A stretch of DNA of 64,000 nucleotides from SMWN01 sp965221455 (GTDB lineage: Bacteria > Pseudomonadota > Gammaproteobacteria > Eutrophobiales > Eutrophobiaceae), in NCBI GenBank assembly GCA_965221455.1, contig OZ244890.1, positions 1,860,001 through 1,924,000 of the forward strand, read 5' to 3'. A model generated the notes under the pieces. The model made no database searches. It was given only the letters and a program-made list of their open reading frames with translations, and was not told the origin of the DNA. Of this stretch, positions 46,690-56,459 are shown piece by piece. The position numbers were made by a program, and so were the translations under genes. Every line of letters begins with the position of its first letter. Positions within the stretch are counted from its first letter, which is position 1.

Positions 46690-47466
46690 TCAGCCCATTC
46701 CAATAGAGTTATAACCGCAATCAACATAGGTGATTTCACCAGTGATAGCAGAGGCTAAATCTGAACACAGGAATGCTGCGGCGTTACCAACCTCATCAAT
46801 AGTTACGTTTCTGCGTAGGGGTGATGCCGCTTCAACGTGATGTAAGAAACTTTTTAAACCGCTGATACCAGAGGCTGCCAATGTTTTTATTGGACCTGCC
46901 GAGATACCATTGACACGGATGTTCTCAGGACCAAGACTGGATGCCATATAACGAATATTTGCTTCAAGACTGGCCTTAGCGACACCCATGACATTATAGT
47001 TAGGCATCGAACGTACAGCACCAATATAACTCAGGGTCAGCATGGCACTATTTCTCCCGGCCATCATGAGTCTGGCACCTTTTCCCAATGCTGTAAAACT
47101 GTATGAGCTAATATCATGTGCCATTAAGAAGCCTTCGCGGGTGATGTTGTCCATGTAGCCACCCTCCAGCTGTTCTCTTGGAGCGAATGCTGCCGAATGA
47201 ATCAGTATGTCCAGACTATCCCATCGCTTTCCAAGATCATGATAGACCTTGTCAATCTCGTTATCACTACCTAGATCACAGGGCATGGTAATTTCTGAAC
47301 CTAATTGCGCCGCAAATTTCTCAACACGGCCTCTCAACTTATCGTTTTGATAGGTAAAAGCCAACTCTGCGCCTTCGCGGCGCAGCGCTTTAGCAATTCC
47401 CCATGCGATTGAACGGTTACTGGCAACACCAACGATTAATGCACGTTTACCTTCCAAAAAAGCCAT
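46690..47466 (-). CDS. fabI: Enoyl-ACP reductase (NADH), FabI
   Basis: Last step of the fatty-acid elongation cycle. The 258 residues are an SDR fold with IVGVASNRSIAWGIAKAL for NADH binding and catalytic Tyr147, Tyr157 and Lys164 in TLSYIGAVR and NYNVMGVAKASLE. This is the triclosan-sensitive type. It is transcribed into the symporter gene with no gap. Confidence 0.96.
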   Translation of the reverse strand: MAFLEGKRALIVGVASNRSIAWGIAKALRREGAELAFTYQNDKLRGRVEKFAAQLGSEITMPCDLGSDNEIDKVYHDLGKRWDSLDILIHSAAFAPREQLEGGYMDNITREGFLMAHDISSYSFTALGKGARLMMAGRNSAMLTLSYIGAVRSMPNYNVMGVAKASLEANIRYMASSLGPENIRVNGISAGPIKTLAASGISGLKSFLHHVEAASPLRRNVTIDEVGNAAAFLCSDLASAITGEITYVDCGYNSIGMG

Positions 47467-47549
47467 AGCTGAAATCCTTCATGATAATTGAACGGAACCT
47501 GAATCATTGCAGACCCTCAAATTCTACAGAAATTAGAACAGTCTGAAAA

Positions 47550-47605
47550 CTCAAACAACATCATACTATAATGAATCCATTATAGTATGATCATACTTGT
47601 TTGAG
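47550..47605. promoter_or_regulatory. Nested inverted repeat between fabI and the peptide transporter operon
   Basis: An inner perfect 14-base inverted repeat (47560-47573 and 47578-47591, loop AATC) lies inside an outer 9-base pair CTCAAACAA (47550-47558) and TTGTTTGAG (47597-47605). It is in a divergent promoter region, so an operator or a small mobile hairpin is more likely than a terminator. Confidence 0.6.
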
Positions 47606-47668
47606 AAAATGTACCTGTTGGATATAACCGGATATCAGCAGATCAAAACTTCGAGTTAAAAGTAGGCC

Positions 47669-49810
47669 ATGCATATTATTTTTCGATTAATCCCGCTGTT
47701 TGTAATCAATTTAATTTCAGCCTGCTCAGATTCCACCTTGAACAATCCCTACCCTTCCAGTGAACATGGCACGAATATTTATTACGCCACTTTTTCGGAA
47801 AGACCCAAACATCTGGATCCTGCACGTTCGTATAGCTCGAATGAATATGTGTTTCTTGGGCAAATTTATGAACCTCCCCTGCAGTATCACTTTCTAAAGC
47901 GGCCTTACGAGTTGATTCCGTTAACGGCTGCGGAAATGCCAGTGGCTATTTATCAGAACAATGAAGGAAATATCATTGATGGAGAAACGCACTCCGACGA
48001 TATATCACGGGTAATCTATCGAATCAGGATTCGGTCAGGCGTGATGTATCAACCTCATCCAGCTCTGGCGAAGGGAAAAACGGATAAACACGTTTATCAT
48101 AATCTCACGGAAAAAGATTTGAAAGGAGTTAATACCTTGAGTGATTTTAAAGAAACAGGAACCAGAGAACTAACTGCTGCAGATTACGTTTATCAAATAA
48201 AACGTATGGCGGATCCAGGAACACATTCACCTGTTGCAGGGTTGATGAATCAGTATATTCTTGGTTTGTCAGAACTCGGCAAGAGACTCGAAGAAGAGTT
48301 TTCGACAGACATTGACCTGCGAAAATATGATTTTGAAGGTGCGCGTGTTATTGATAAAACAACTTTTGAAATCATCTTGAAAGAAAAATATCCCCAGTTT
48401 CTTTATTGGCTTTCAATGTCTTTTTTTGCACCTATGCCCTGGGAAGCAGATAAATTTTATTCACAAGAAGGGATGTCTGATCGAAACATTACCCTGGACT
48501 GGTATCCCATCGGTACAGGACCTTTCATGCTAAGTGAAAACAATCCGAATCGTCGTATGGTACTGGAAAAAAATCCAAATTTTCGCGGAGAAACCTTTCC
48601 CGCAGAAGGTGAAGATACCGATGCTGCATATGGTTTATTAGAAGATGCCGGTAAAGAGATGCCGTTTGTGGAGAAAGCAATCTTTAGTTTGGAAAAGGAA
48701 GCTATTCCTTCATGGAATAAGTTCTTGCAAGGCTATTACGATACTTCCGGTATTGTCTCGGATAGTTTTGATCAGGCGGTACAATTTAATTCGCAAGGTG
48801 AAGCGACTTTAACAAAAGAAATGAAAGAAAAGGGAATTCAGTTACTCACGGCAGTTACCGCATCCACGTACTATACCGGGTTCAACATGCGGGATGAAGT
48901 TGTTGGTGGCGACACCGAGCGAGCACGTAAATTAAGACAAGCCATAGCTATTGCAGTGGATTTTGAAGAATTTATTTCCATTTTTGCCAATGGTCGAGGG
49001 GTTCCGGCACAAAGCCCGATACCACCGGGTATATTTGGTAATAGGACAGGTGAGGTCGGAATAAATCCTTATGTTTATGAATGGGTGAACGGTAAGGCGA
49101 AACGCCAATCAATCAATGTTGCAAAAGAGCTTATGATCGAGGCGGGGTATCCTGATGGGAGAGATGCAGATACCGGTGAGGCTTTACTGCTTTATCTGGA
49201 TACTCCTGCGGCAGGTTCTGGCAGTAAGGCTAATTTCGACTGGTTACGCAAACAATTCGATAAGCTGGGTATTACATTGGTAATTCGTGCCACAGATTAT
49301 AATCGCTTTCAGGAAAAAATGTTGAAAGGGACGGCGCAGATATACCAGTGGGGTTGGAACGCGGACTACCCGGATCCAGAGAACTTTTTGTTTTTACTTT
49401 ATGGACCAAACGCCAAGATTGGCATCAATGGCGAGAATGCATCGAATTATAAGAATGAGGAGTTCGACCTGCTGCTTGATCAAATGAAAAATATTAATAA
49501 TGGCGAAGAACGTCAGTCTATTATTGATCGAATGGTTGAGATTGTACGCAGGGATTCACCCTGGCTATGGGGTTATCACCCAGTCGCATTTTCTTTACAT
49601 CATGACTGGTATAAAAATGCCAAGCCTAATTTAATGGCAAATAACAAATTAAAATATAAACGTATTGATCCGATTAAACGTAAAGCACAGCGCCAACAAT
49701 GGAATCGTCCCGTTTGGTGGCCTGTGGTTTTGGCTTTGGTTCTTCTGTGTTTGGGTATTATTCCGGCAATTCGTTACCATCAGGGTAGAGAAAGGGCTGC
49801 GGCGTTGTGA
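47669..49810 (+). CDS. Peptide ABC transporter substrate-binding lipoprotein with C-terminal membrane helix
   Basis: A 713-residue solute-binding protein of the oligopeptide (Opp/Dpp, SBP family 5) type. A lipobox ends at Cys19 (INLISAC). The conserved ERPKHLDPARSYSSNEYVF and the long two-lobe body follow, with WYPIGTGPFMLSENNPN in the middle. Unusually the C-terminus has a hydrophobic helix (WWPVVLALVLLCLGIIPAI, residues about 685-702) followed by a charged end, so the protein may be held at both ends. It overlaps the first permease gene by four bases. Confidence 0.92.
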   Translation: MHIIFRLIPLFVINLISACSDSTLNNPYPSSEHGTNIYYATFSERPKHLDPARSYSSNEYVFLGQIYEPPLQYHFLKRPYELIPLTAAEMPVAIYQNNEGNIIDGETHSDDISRVIYRIRIRSGVMYQPHPALAKGKTDKHVYHNLTEKDLKGVNTLSDFKETGTRELTAADYVYQIKRMADPGTHSPVAGLMNQYILGLSELGKRLEEEFSTDIDLRKYDFEGARVIDKTTFEIILKEKYPQFLYWLSMSFFAPMPWEADKFYSQEGMSDRNITLDWYPIGTGPFMLSENNPNRRMVLEKNPNFRGETFPAEGEDTDAAYGLLEDAGKEMPFVEKAIFSLEKEAIPSWNKFLQGYYDTSGIVSDSFDQAVQFNSQGEATLTKEMKEKGIQLLTAVTASTYYTGFNMRDEVVGGDTERARKLRQAIAIAVDFEEFISIFANGRGVPAQSPIPPGIFGNRTGEVGINPYVYEWVNGKAKRQSINVAKELMIEAGYPDGRDADTGEALLLYLDTPAAGSGSKANFDWLRKQFDKLGITLVIRATDYNRFQEKMLKGTAQIYQWGWNADYPDPENFLFLLYGPNAKIGINGENASNYKNEEFDLLLDQMKNINNGEERQSIIDRMVEIVRRDSPWLWGYHPVAFSLHHDWYKNAKPNLMANNKLKYKRIDPIKRKAQRQQWNRPVWWPVVLALVLLCLGIIPAIRYHQGRERAAAL

Positions 49811-50784
49811 CAGCTTACATATTTCGTCGATTTTTATACACCATCCCCATTCTAATCGGTGTTAATGTTACTACATTCTTTTTGTTTTTTTTGATGAATA
49901 CGCCGGATGATATGGCACGCATGCATCTGGGTCAGAAGCGCGTTACCGGGCAGGCGATAGAAAAATGGAAACATGAACGTGGTTACGACAAACCTGTGTT
50001 CTGGAATGCCGAAGTGGAAGGAAGAAATAAAGTCACCGATACGATTTTTTATCAGAATTCGGTGAATTTATTTTTGCTTGATTTCGGTCGTTCTGATAGT
50101 GGCCGGGATATCAGCTATGATATCAGTCAACGTATGTGGCCTAGTTTGTTGATATCACTGCCGGGACTGTTTCTGGGTCTTTTTACTTATATTATTTTTG
50201 GTCTTCTCCTCTCTTTTTTTCGAGCGACCTACGTCGATATTTGGGGTGTAATGACCTGCGTGACGATGATGTCTATTTCAGGATTGTTTTATATCATTGG
50301 TGGGCAGTTCGTCGTCGGTAAACTATTTCATTTGGCGCCTATTTCCGGGTACGACACTGGACTCAACTCGATAAAATTTATTGTTTTGCCTGTGCTGGTC
50401 GGTTTAGTCGGCGGTATTGGTGCCAGCACACGCTGGTATCGCACGATATTTCTTGAAGAGATGGGGAAGGATTATGTACGCACGGCGAGGGCAAAAGGTT
50501 TATCCGAGAGCATAGTGTTGTATCGGCATGTATTGAGGAATGGCTTGATTCCAATTCTTACAGGTGTGGTTGTTATATTGCCGTTATTATTTATGGGTTC
50601 ATTGATCACAGAATCATTTTTTGCGATTCCTGGTCTTGGTAGTTACACCATTGATGCAATTAGTAGTCAGGATTTTGCCATTGTTCGCTCCATGGTTTTT
50701 CTGGGTTCTGTTTTGTACATCATCGGATTATTGCTGACAGATATCTCATACACCCTGGTTGATCCACGTGTGAGGCTACAATAG
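49807..50784 (+). CDS. Peptide ABC transporter permease, first subunit
   Basis: A 325-residue inner-membrane permease of the OppB/DppB type. The first helix (FLYTIPILIGVNVTTFFLFF) is followed by a periplasmic loop, and the coupling-loop EAA-like segment MGKDYVRTARAKGLSESIVLYRHVLRNGLIP is near residues 218-249. It starts inside the end of the binding-protein gene (GTGA overlap) and is followed 3 bases later by the second permease. Confidence 0.93.
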   Translation: MTAYIFRRFLYTIPILIGVNVTTFFLFFLMNTPDDMARMHLGQKRVTGQAIEKWKHERGYDKPVFWNAEVEGRNKVTDTIFYQNSVNLFLLDFGRSDSGRDISYDISQRMWPSLLISLPGLFLGLFTYIIFGLLLSFFRATYVDIWGVMTCVTMMSISGLFYIIGGQFVVGKLFHLAPISGYDTGLNSIKFIVLPVLVGLVGGIGASTRWYRTIFLEEMGKDYVRTARAKGLSESIVLYRHVLRNGLIPILTGVVVILPLLFMGSLITESFFAIPGLGSYTIDAISSQDFAIVRSMVFLGSVLYIIGLLLTDISYTLVDPRVRLQ

Positions 50785-50787
50785 TTC

Positions 50788-52194
50788 ATGCCGGTATTAT
50801 TTATTACAGATGGCCTCATTCTATTACTGCTTACGATGCTATTTATCTTTGTCTGTTATGCACAGAGGCAAGAACATCTGCGTGCTCCCTGGAGGATAGT
50901 TGCCCGTAATCCGATGGCCATGGCTTCGGCGGTGATATTATTTTTTTATCTTCTGATTGGTTTAATAGATTCAATTCACTTTCATCCAAACCTGCAAAGA
51001 ATCAATGATCAGGAAAAGCAATATTCGACGGAAATACTGAGTTTATTGGATGTTGCTGTCACTCATTTGCGGGAACGGGATGAAAAAACCTATTCTGCGC
51101 CTTTTGCTTCGTACGCCTATGCAAAAGAAACCATTGAATTATTCGACGGTTCAACGATACGTGAATATCCGCGCCTGGTTTTTGGCGGGGCACACTTGTC
51201 CGATCCCAAGCGGCAAAAAACCGGCGATTTATTATTAAAATTCCTCAAGGGTTTAGTCCTGGGTTTAATTATTTGGTGTTTTGTATCGTTTGTCATAGTC
51301 CTCATGATAAAACGGCGCAGCAATGTCTCTTTATCAAGAGTGTTTAACAACATACTTGAAAAAGAGTCTGGGGTTCCCTGGAAAGTTATTCATGTCACTC
51401 TTGGTGTTGTGATTATCTCCTCAACGGTTTTACTGTACCTTTCAAATTATTATCACGTTCTCGGCACTGACAAGGTGGGACAGGATGTTTTTTATCAGGC
51501 ACTTAAGAGTATCAGAACCGGCCTGATCATTGGTACATTGACGACACTGGTGATGTTACCTTTTGCGATATTAATGGGACTGACGGCAGGTTACTTCCGT
51601 GGCCGGGTTGATGATGTGATTCAGTATCTTTATACCACGCTAAGTTCCATTCCCGGTGTCCTGTTGATTGCCGCAGCAATTCTCATGTTGCAGGTTTACA
51701 TGGCCAATCATGCGGATGATTTTGTCAGTCTGGAACAGCGTGCAGATATGCGTCTTTTATTTCTTTGTATTATTCTGGGTATTACCAGTTGGACAGGGCT
51801 TTGTCGAATATTAAGAGGAGAAGCGATGAAGCTGCGCGAGATTGATTACGTACAGGCGGCACAGGCCTTCGGTGTCGGTCATTTTACCATCGTACTGCGA
51901 CATTTGTTACCGAATGTAATGCATATTGTGATGATCTCGATTGTGCTTGATTTCAGTAATCTGGTGTTGGCCGAGGCAGTGCTGTCTTACATCAATATCG
52001 GTGTCGATCCGAGTATGCATAGTTGGGGCAACATGATCAACAGCGCACGCCTGGAAATGGCACGCGAACCTATTGTCTGGTGGTCTTTGGCGGCAGCTTT
52101 CGTCTTTATGTTTGTTTTGGTACTGGCAGCCAATCTGTTTTCAGATGCAGTGCGTGATGCCTTTGATCCGAGGTTACGAGGGTCGGTAGACTAA
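50788..52194 (+). CDS. Peptide ABC transporter permease, second subunit
   Basis: A 468-residue OppC/DppC-type permease. It is longer than most because of a periplasmic loop at residues about 65-145 and an extra helix pair before the core domain. The core includes the coupling segment LREIDYVQAAQAFGVGHFTIVLRHLLPN and the closing LFSDAVRDAFDPRLRG. It is the third gene of the transporter unit; the expected ATPase gene is delayed by 1.1 kb of decayed sequence. Confidence 0.92.
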   Translation: MPVLFITDGLILLLLTMLFIFVCYAQRQEHLRAPWRIVARNPMAMASAVILFFYLLIGLIDSIHFHPNLQRINDQEKQYSTEILSLLDVAVTHLRERDEKTYSAPFASYAYAKETIELFDGSTIREYPRLVFGGAHLSDPKRQKTGDLLLKFLKGLVLGLIIWCFVSFVIVLMIKRRSNVSLSRVFNNILEKESGVPWKVIHVTLGVVIISSTVLLYLSNYYHVLGTDKVGQDVFYQALKSIRTGLIIGTLTTLVMLPFAILMGLTAGYFRGRVDDVIQYLYTTLSSIPGVLLIAAAILMLQVYMANHADDFVSLEQRADMRLLFLCIILGITSWTGLCRILRGEAMKLREIDYVQAAQAFGVGHFTIVLRHLLPNVMHIVMISIVLDFSNLVLAEAVLSYINIGVDPSMHSWGNMINSARLEMAREPIVWWSLAAAFVFMFVLVLAANLFSDAVRDAFDPRLRGSVD

Positions 52195-52203
52195 ATTATT
52201 TTG

Positions 52204-52854
52204 TCTTGATGTTACATGGACGCACAGTAGATGCACCTACTGCAAAAAAGACAGGTCTCATCGACGAAATAACAGATCAAGGACATCTCAGGCGTGCGGC
52301 GAAAATGGTCATATTAAGACGCCCTGAAATTAGTGGAGCAAGTAGACTCAAAGCATTGGCAAGTTCCGGCGTTGTCAGACCGTTGTTGGCAAAATATTTG
52401 CGTATGCAGGTTGCCAGGCGAACATCGGAGGCACATTATCCGGTGCCCTATGCCTTGATTGACTTGTGGAAGGAAATATATTGCGTAAGAAAGTCGAGGC
52501 AGGAGAACTCGGCATAATAAAGTGGTAAAGGATTTTATCAATATAAAAATGGTAAGCAGGCGGAAGTTAAAGCTAAGGCCGATGATCAAGGTGTTCATAC
52601 AGAAGATATTGAGGATAGACTCATATTGCAAATGTTGAATGAATTCATTAACTGCTTGAGAGAAGGGGGGGGCAAAAGATAAGGACATGGTTGATGCGGG
52701 AGTAATCTTTGGTGCCGGGTTTGCTCCTTTTCGAGGTGGTGCGTTGCATTATGTGGAAGAATCGGGTCGCGACATCATTGTTGACAGGCTTAAGGAACTC
52801 GGTAACAAATATGGTGATCGATTTATGGCGGACGCGGGTGCAATATTTGCGTAA
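52204..52854 (+). pseudogene. Remnant of a FadJ-type fatty-acid oxidation multifunctional enzyme
   Basis: Two pieces are recognisable. The first (52206-52517) is the end of the enoyl-CoA hydratase half: GRTVDAPTAKKTGLIDEI, then VVRPLLAKYLRMQVARR and HYPVPYALIDLWK. The second, in another frame, is the C-terminal end of the 3-hydroxyacyl-CoA dehydrogenase half: KGFYQYKNGK and EDRLILQMLNEFINCLREG, then after a run of eight G and a frameshift DAGVIFGAGFAPFRGGALHY. Several hundred codons between them are missing, so this is a deleted and frameshifted pseudogene lying inside the transporter operon. Confidence 0.8.
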
Positions 52855-52964
52855 GTTTTTGTGCCATGTACAAATTAAAAGGGTGATATGTACGTTAGAA
52901 CCATGAACGATGGATAGAGACTCTTCCGAAATGAAAAGATCCAGTGATGGCGGAAAAATATTGG

Positions 52965-53308
52965 GAATCAATACAGGCGATATATCGGGTGGATAATTCA
53001 TGTCACTAGTAGAGATTACCGAGAGTATTCCAGCTCTGTCGCGTGCGGGTGCCCGTGTAAGAACAGTTGTTGTGAATTCATTTAAATTTCACCACCCGGC
53101 TTTTGTCGATGATTCGGTGGGTTGTTATGCCAGGATCACTGGAGCGGGCCGAATCCCGATGATCGTTGAGATTGCGGTCTACACGCAAAAGAACCTGAAC
53201 AATCCAGAGATGATCAAGGTGAACCAGGTGAAATTGACTTGTGTTGTTCCGGATGAAAATAAAAAACCACGCATTATTTCTCCCGGGGTTGACGGCAAGG
53301 CAATATAA
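52965..53308 (+). pseudogene. Truncated YciA-like acyl-CoA thioesterase
   Basis: The open part (53000-53308, 102 residues) has the hot-dog-fold pattern of YciA: ARVRTVVVNSFKFHHPAFVDDSVGCYA. Just upstream in the same frame is GDISGG, a stop (52994-52996) and then FMSLVE, where intact YciA has GDIFGGW-MSL. So the conserved tryptophan codon has become a stop, and the 5' end is degraded. It probably hydrolysed acyl-CoAs. It lies between the remnant of fadJ and the transporter ATPase gene. Confidence 0.7.
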
Positions 53309-53325
53309 GCGTGATGATATAAACC

Positions 53326-54978
53326 ATGTCTGACCCCTTACTTGAATTAGTGGATCTAAGCACTTCTTTTGGTCGAGGAGAACATGTCGCAATTGCCGTC
53401 GACGATATAAGTTTCTCAATTAACCGGGGAGAAACTTTCGCCTTACTCGGTGAATCGGGTAGTGGTAAATCAATTACAGCGATGTCCATCATGCGTTTAT
53501 TACCTGCTGCTGCTCGAATCAATCGAGGTAAGGTCTTTCTTGATGGCGAAGATCTACTTGCAATACCTGAGTTTGCAATGCGTGATATTCGTGGTAAACG
53601 AATTGCCATGATATTCCAGGAACCGCAGACATCCTTGAATCCCGTACTCAACATAGGGCAACAGATCGGTGAAACATTAAGGCGCCATAAAAATATGCGC
53701 GGTGTAGAACAGCGGAATAAAGCCATTGAATTACTCAATGCTGTAGGCATACCTGAATCTGAACGTCGAATTCAGGAATATCCACATCAATTTTCCGGTG
53801 GTATGAAACAAAGAATCATGATTGCGATCGCCCTCGCCGGGGAACCGGATTTATTAATCGCTGATGAGCCAACCACAGCATTGGATGTCACTACACAGGC
53901 ACAAGTACTGGATCTTTTGCGACAGTTACAAAAAGATACCGGTATGGCGATCATGTTTATCACACATGATTTAGCGGTGGCATATGAAATGGCAGATGAT
54001 ATTGCAGTGATGCGCCACGGCAAGATCGTTGAGCAAAATTCAAGAGATGTATTTTACAGTCATCCAACACATGCCTATTCTCGGGAATTGTTTGCAGCAA
54101 TACCGAGTAAGGCAAAACGTGATTCTGAGGTAGTCAATGACGCAACAACTCAGCGAGATAGCAGACGAAATAATGATGAAAATATACTGTTGAGAGTACG
54201 CGATCTAAAAATACATTATCCGATTAAAAAAGGACTGTTGAAAAAAACAGTCGGCTATGTAAAAGCAGTGGACGACGTATCTATTGATATCCATGCTGGA
54301 CAGACGCTGGCGATGGTCGGTGAATCAGGCTCGGGAAAAACCACTTTTGGTAAAGGTATTCTGCAATTGTTACACACGTCTGATGGTAGTGTTATTTTCA
54401 ACGGTCGGGAACTCACGCAATTACAAGGTAAAGCCTTAAGACAACAACGATCTCATATTCAAATTGTATTTCAGGATCCTTATTCATCAATGAACCCGCG
54501 CATGATGATTGCAGATGTCATTGCCGAAGGCATGATTGCCCAGGGTATTGGTGGATCCATGCCAGCAAGAATGCAACGTATTGATGAACTACTTGAGCAA
54601 GTGGGTCTTGAGTCATCGCATAAAAATCGCTATCCACATGAATTTTCGGGTGGACAGAGACAAAGAATATGTATTGCCAGAGCACTGGCGGTGGAACCAA
54701 AACTCATCGTTTGTGATGAACCAACCAGTGCGCTGGATGTTTCTGTTCAGGCGCAAATTCTTGAACTGCTGAAAGAACTGCAAAATAATATGGGACTCGC
54801 TTATTTGTTTATTACGCATGATATAAGTGTGGTTGAATATTTGGCGGATAATGTTGCCGTCATGTATCAAGGCAAAATAGTGGAGCAAGGTGCTGTAGAT
54901 GAAGTCTTAAGCAACCCGCAGGATCCCTACACGCAAAAACTATTGGCCACAGTCCCGAGGATAAAGACGGGGACATAG
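53326..54978 (+). CDS. Peptide ABC transporter ATPase, two fused nucleotide-binding domains
   Basis: A 550-residue protein with two ATP-binding cassettes in tandem. First: Walker A GESGSGKS, signature FSGGMKQR, Walker B LLIADEPTTAL. Second: Walker A GESGSGKT (residue about 330), signature FSGGQRQR, Walker B LIVCDEPTSAL. This DppDF/YejF layout completes the importer made by the binding protein and two permeases upstream. It is intact even though the intervening genes are decayed. Confidence 0.93.
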   Translation: MSDPLLELVDLSTSFGRGEHVAIAVDDISFSINRGETFALLGESGSGKSITAMSIMRLLPAAARINRGKVFLDGEDLLAIPEFAMRDIRGKRIAMIFQEPQTSLNPVLNIGQQIGETLRRHKNMRGVEQRNKAIELLNAVGIPESERRIQEYPHQFSGGMKQRIMIAIALAGEPDLLIADEPTTALDVTTQAQVLDLLRQLQKDTGMAIMFITHDLAVAYEMADDIAVMRHGKIVEQNSRDVFYSHPTHAYSRELFAAIPSKAKRDSEVVNDATTQRDSRRNNDENILLRVRDLKIHYPIKKGLLKKTVGYVKAVDDVSIDIHAGQTLAMVGESGSGKTTFGKGILQLLHTSDGSVIFNGRELTQLQGKALRQQRSHIQIVFQDPYSSMNPRMMIADVIAEGMIAQGIGGSMPARMQRIDELLEQVGLESSHKNRYPHEFSGGQRQRICIARALAVEPKLIVCDEPTSALDVSVQAQILELLKELQNNMGLAYLFITHDISVVEYLADNVAVMYQGKIVEQGAVDEVLSNPQDPYTQKLLATVPRIKTGT

Positions 54979-55060
54979 ATCAAATATCATATCGGCGTGA
55001 TACCTCACTACGGTTAGAATGACCGGCTTGATCTGAATCAATGCGAAAGAACATCGCCAT

Positions 55061-56116
55061 GCGCTGGAAAAGTACACCATAGACCTGACGGAACGAGCCG
55101 GGCCAGGAACAATCCCGTGCTATTGGTGAGCCAGGCGTGAGCAAGACGGCTGTTGTTGAGAGACTTGCTCAGCGCATCGTCGGTGAAGTGCCTGAAGGCA
55201 TGAAAAATAAGCATCTACCTTTCTCCGGACATGGGCGCGCTGATTGACGGTGCTAAATTTTGCGGTGAGTTTGAAGAACGCTTGCAAGCGGTCGCCGATA
55301 CAATACGACGCTCGCGTGCCGGTCTTTCCGATCCGAATCGCCCCAATGGATCATTTTTGTTCCTGGGTCCGACCGCTGTCGGCAAAACGGAACGGTGTAA
55401 ATCCCTGACCGCGTTTCTGTTTGATATGGAGGCAGCGACGGTGCGAGTGCATATGTCCGAATTGATGGAACCGCCTGCCGTCGCCCGGCTGATTGGAGCG
55501 CCTCCAGGTGATGTTGGTTATGCAGCAGGCGGCTATTTGACTGAAGCCGTCAGGCGCGGACTTTATTCTGTTGTATTGCCGGATGAAGTGGAAAAAGCGC
55601 ACACGGAAGTTATTGAATACCCTGTTGCAGGCACTGGACGATGGATGCCTGACGGATGGGCGCGGCCGCACGGTGGATTTTCGTAATGTTGTGATTGTCA
55701 TGACGTCCAATCCCGGATCCGATATCATCGGGGAAAGCGGTGGCCGGGCGAGTGATGAACAAATGCAATCAACGGTGATGGAAATTGTCGGCCGTTATTT
55801 TCGCCCGGAGTTCATCAACCTATCGCATTGACGAAGTCGTCGTGTTTCATCCGCTGGAGAAAGACCATATACGTGAGATAGCTGATATTCAGACAGGCTA
55901 TCTGCGCGAGTGCCTGCATGATTCAGAATAGAGGTATAAAACTCGTCGATAGCGTGCTGAATTTTCTCGGCGATATTGGTTTTGACCCCGTAATACGGGG
56001 CCAGATCGATAAAACGTACAATCCAGCAAAGGCTTGGCAACCGGCTGGCACAAAAAATTCTCGCGGGGAAATATTCCGTGGATGATAAACTGACAATTTA
56101 CCGGCGCACGGCTTAA
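55061..56116 (+). pseudogene. Deleted and frameshifted clpB copy
   Basis: Pieces of the ClpB disaggregase follow in order: ALEKYTIDLTERA; a broken first Walker A region; MGALIDGAKFCGEFEERLQAV; a direct jump to IRRSRAGLSDPNRPNGSFLF and GPTAVGKTE of the second ATPase domain; then EVEKAHTEV, LQALDDGCLTDGRGRTVDFR, SRPEFIN-type text and the C-terminal end KLTIYRRTA, with several frame changes. The whole middle domain (coiled coil) is absent. Only a fragment (55231-55686) is open. Clearly inactive. It marks the start of more GC-rich sequence. Confidence 0.8.
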
Positions 56117-56459
56117 GTGACAATAAGATGCCCGTATGCTGATGACATGGCAAAGCACAAGCCATAGACTGCTGAGGCCGTGGTGCGAAGCAACACATCC
56201 GCCTTGTCCGAGTGCATTGACAGTCGCTCGCCTGATGGCCGCTGCGCCGGACAAAAGAGCTGTATGTGATGGACGTATACAGCAAAGAGCCGGGATTATT
56301 CACCACCTGTACAGTGTGTGATTAATCACAACAAAAAGTGCGATCTGTGGTGTGGTTCACGATATGACGTATTTAATACTGCGCGGAATCATGCTACATT
56401 TAGATGCAATAGTATAGACATGAAAACAATCCAGATGACTGGCATGGAGCACTTGACAT
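56117..56459. other. Non-coding region before the giant repeat gene
   Basis: No gene is seen. A perfect 14-base palindrome TGTGATTAATCACA lies at 56317-56330, about 130 bases before the giant gene's start. It resembles a CRP half-site pair but with a 4-base instead of 6-base spacer, so it is only a possible operator. GGAG at 56446-56449 may serve as ribosome site. Confidence 0.45.
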
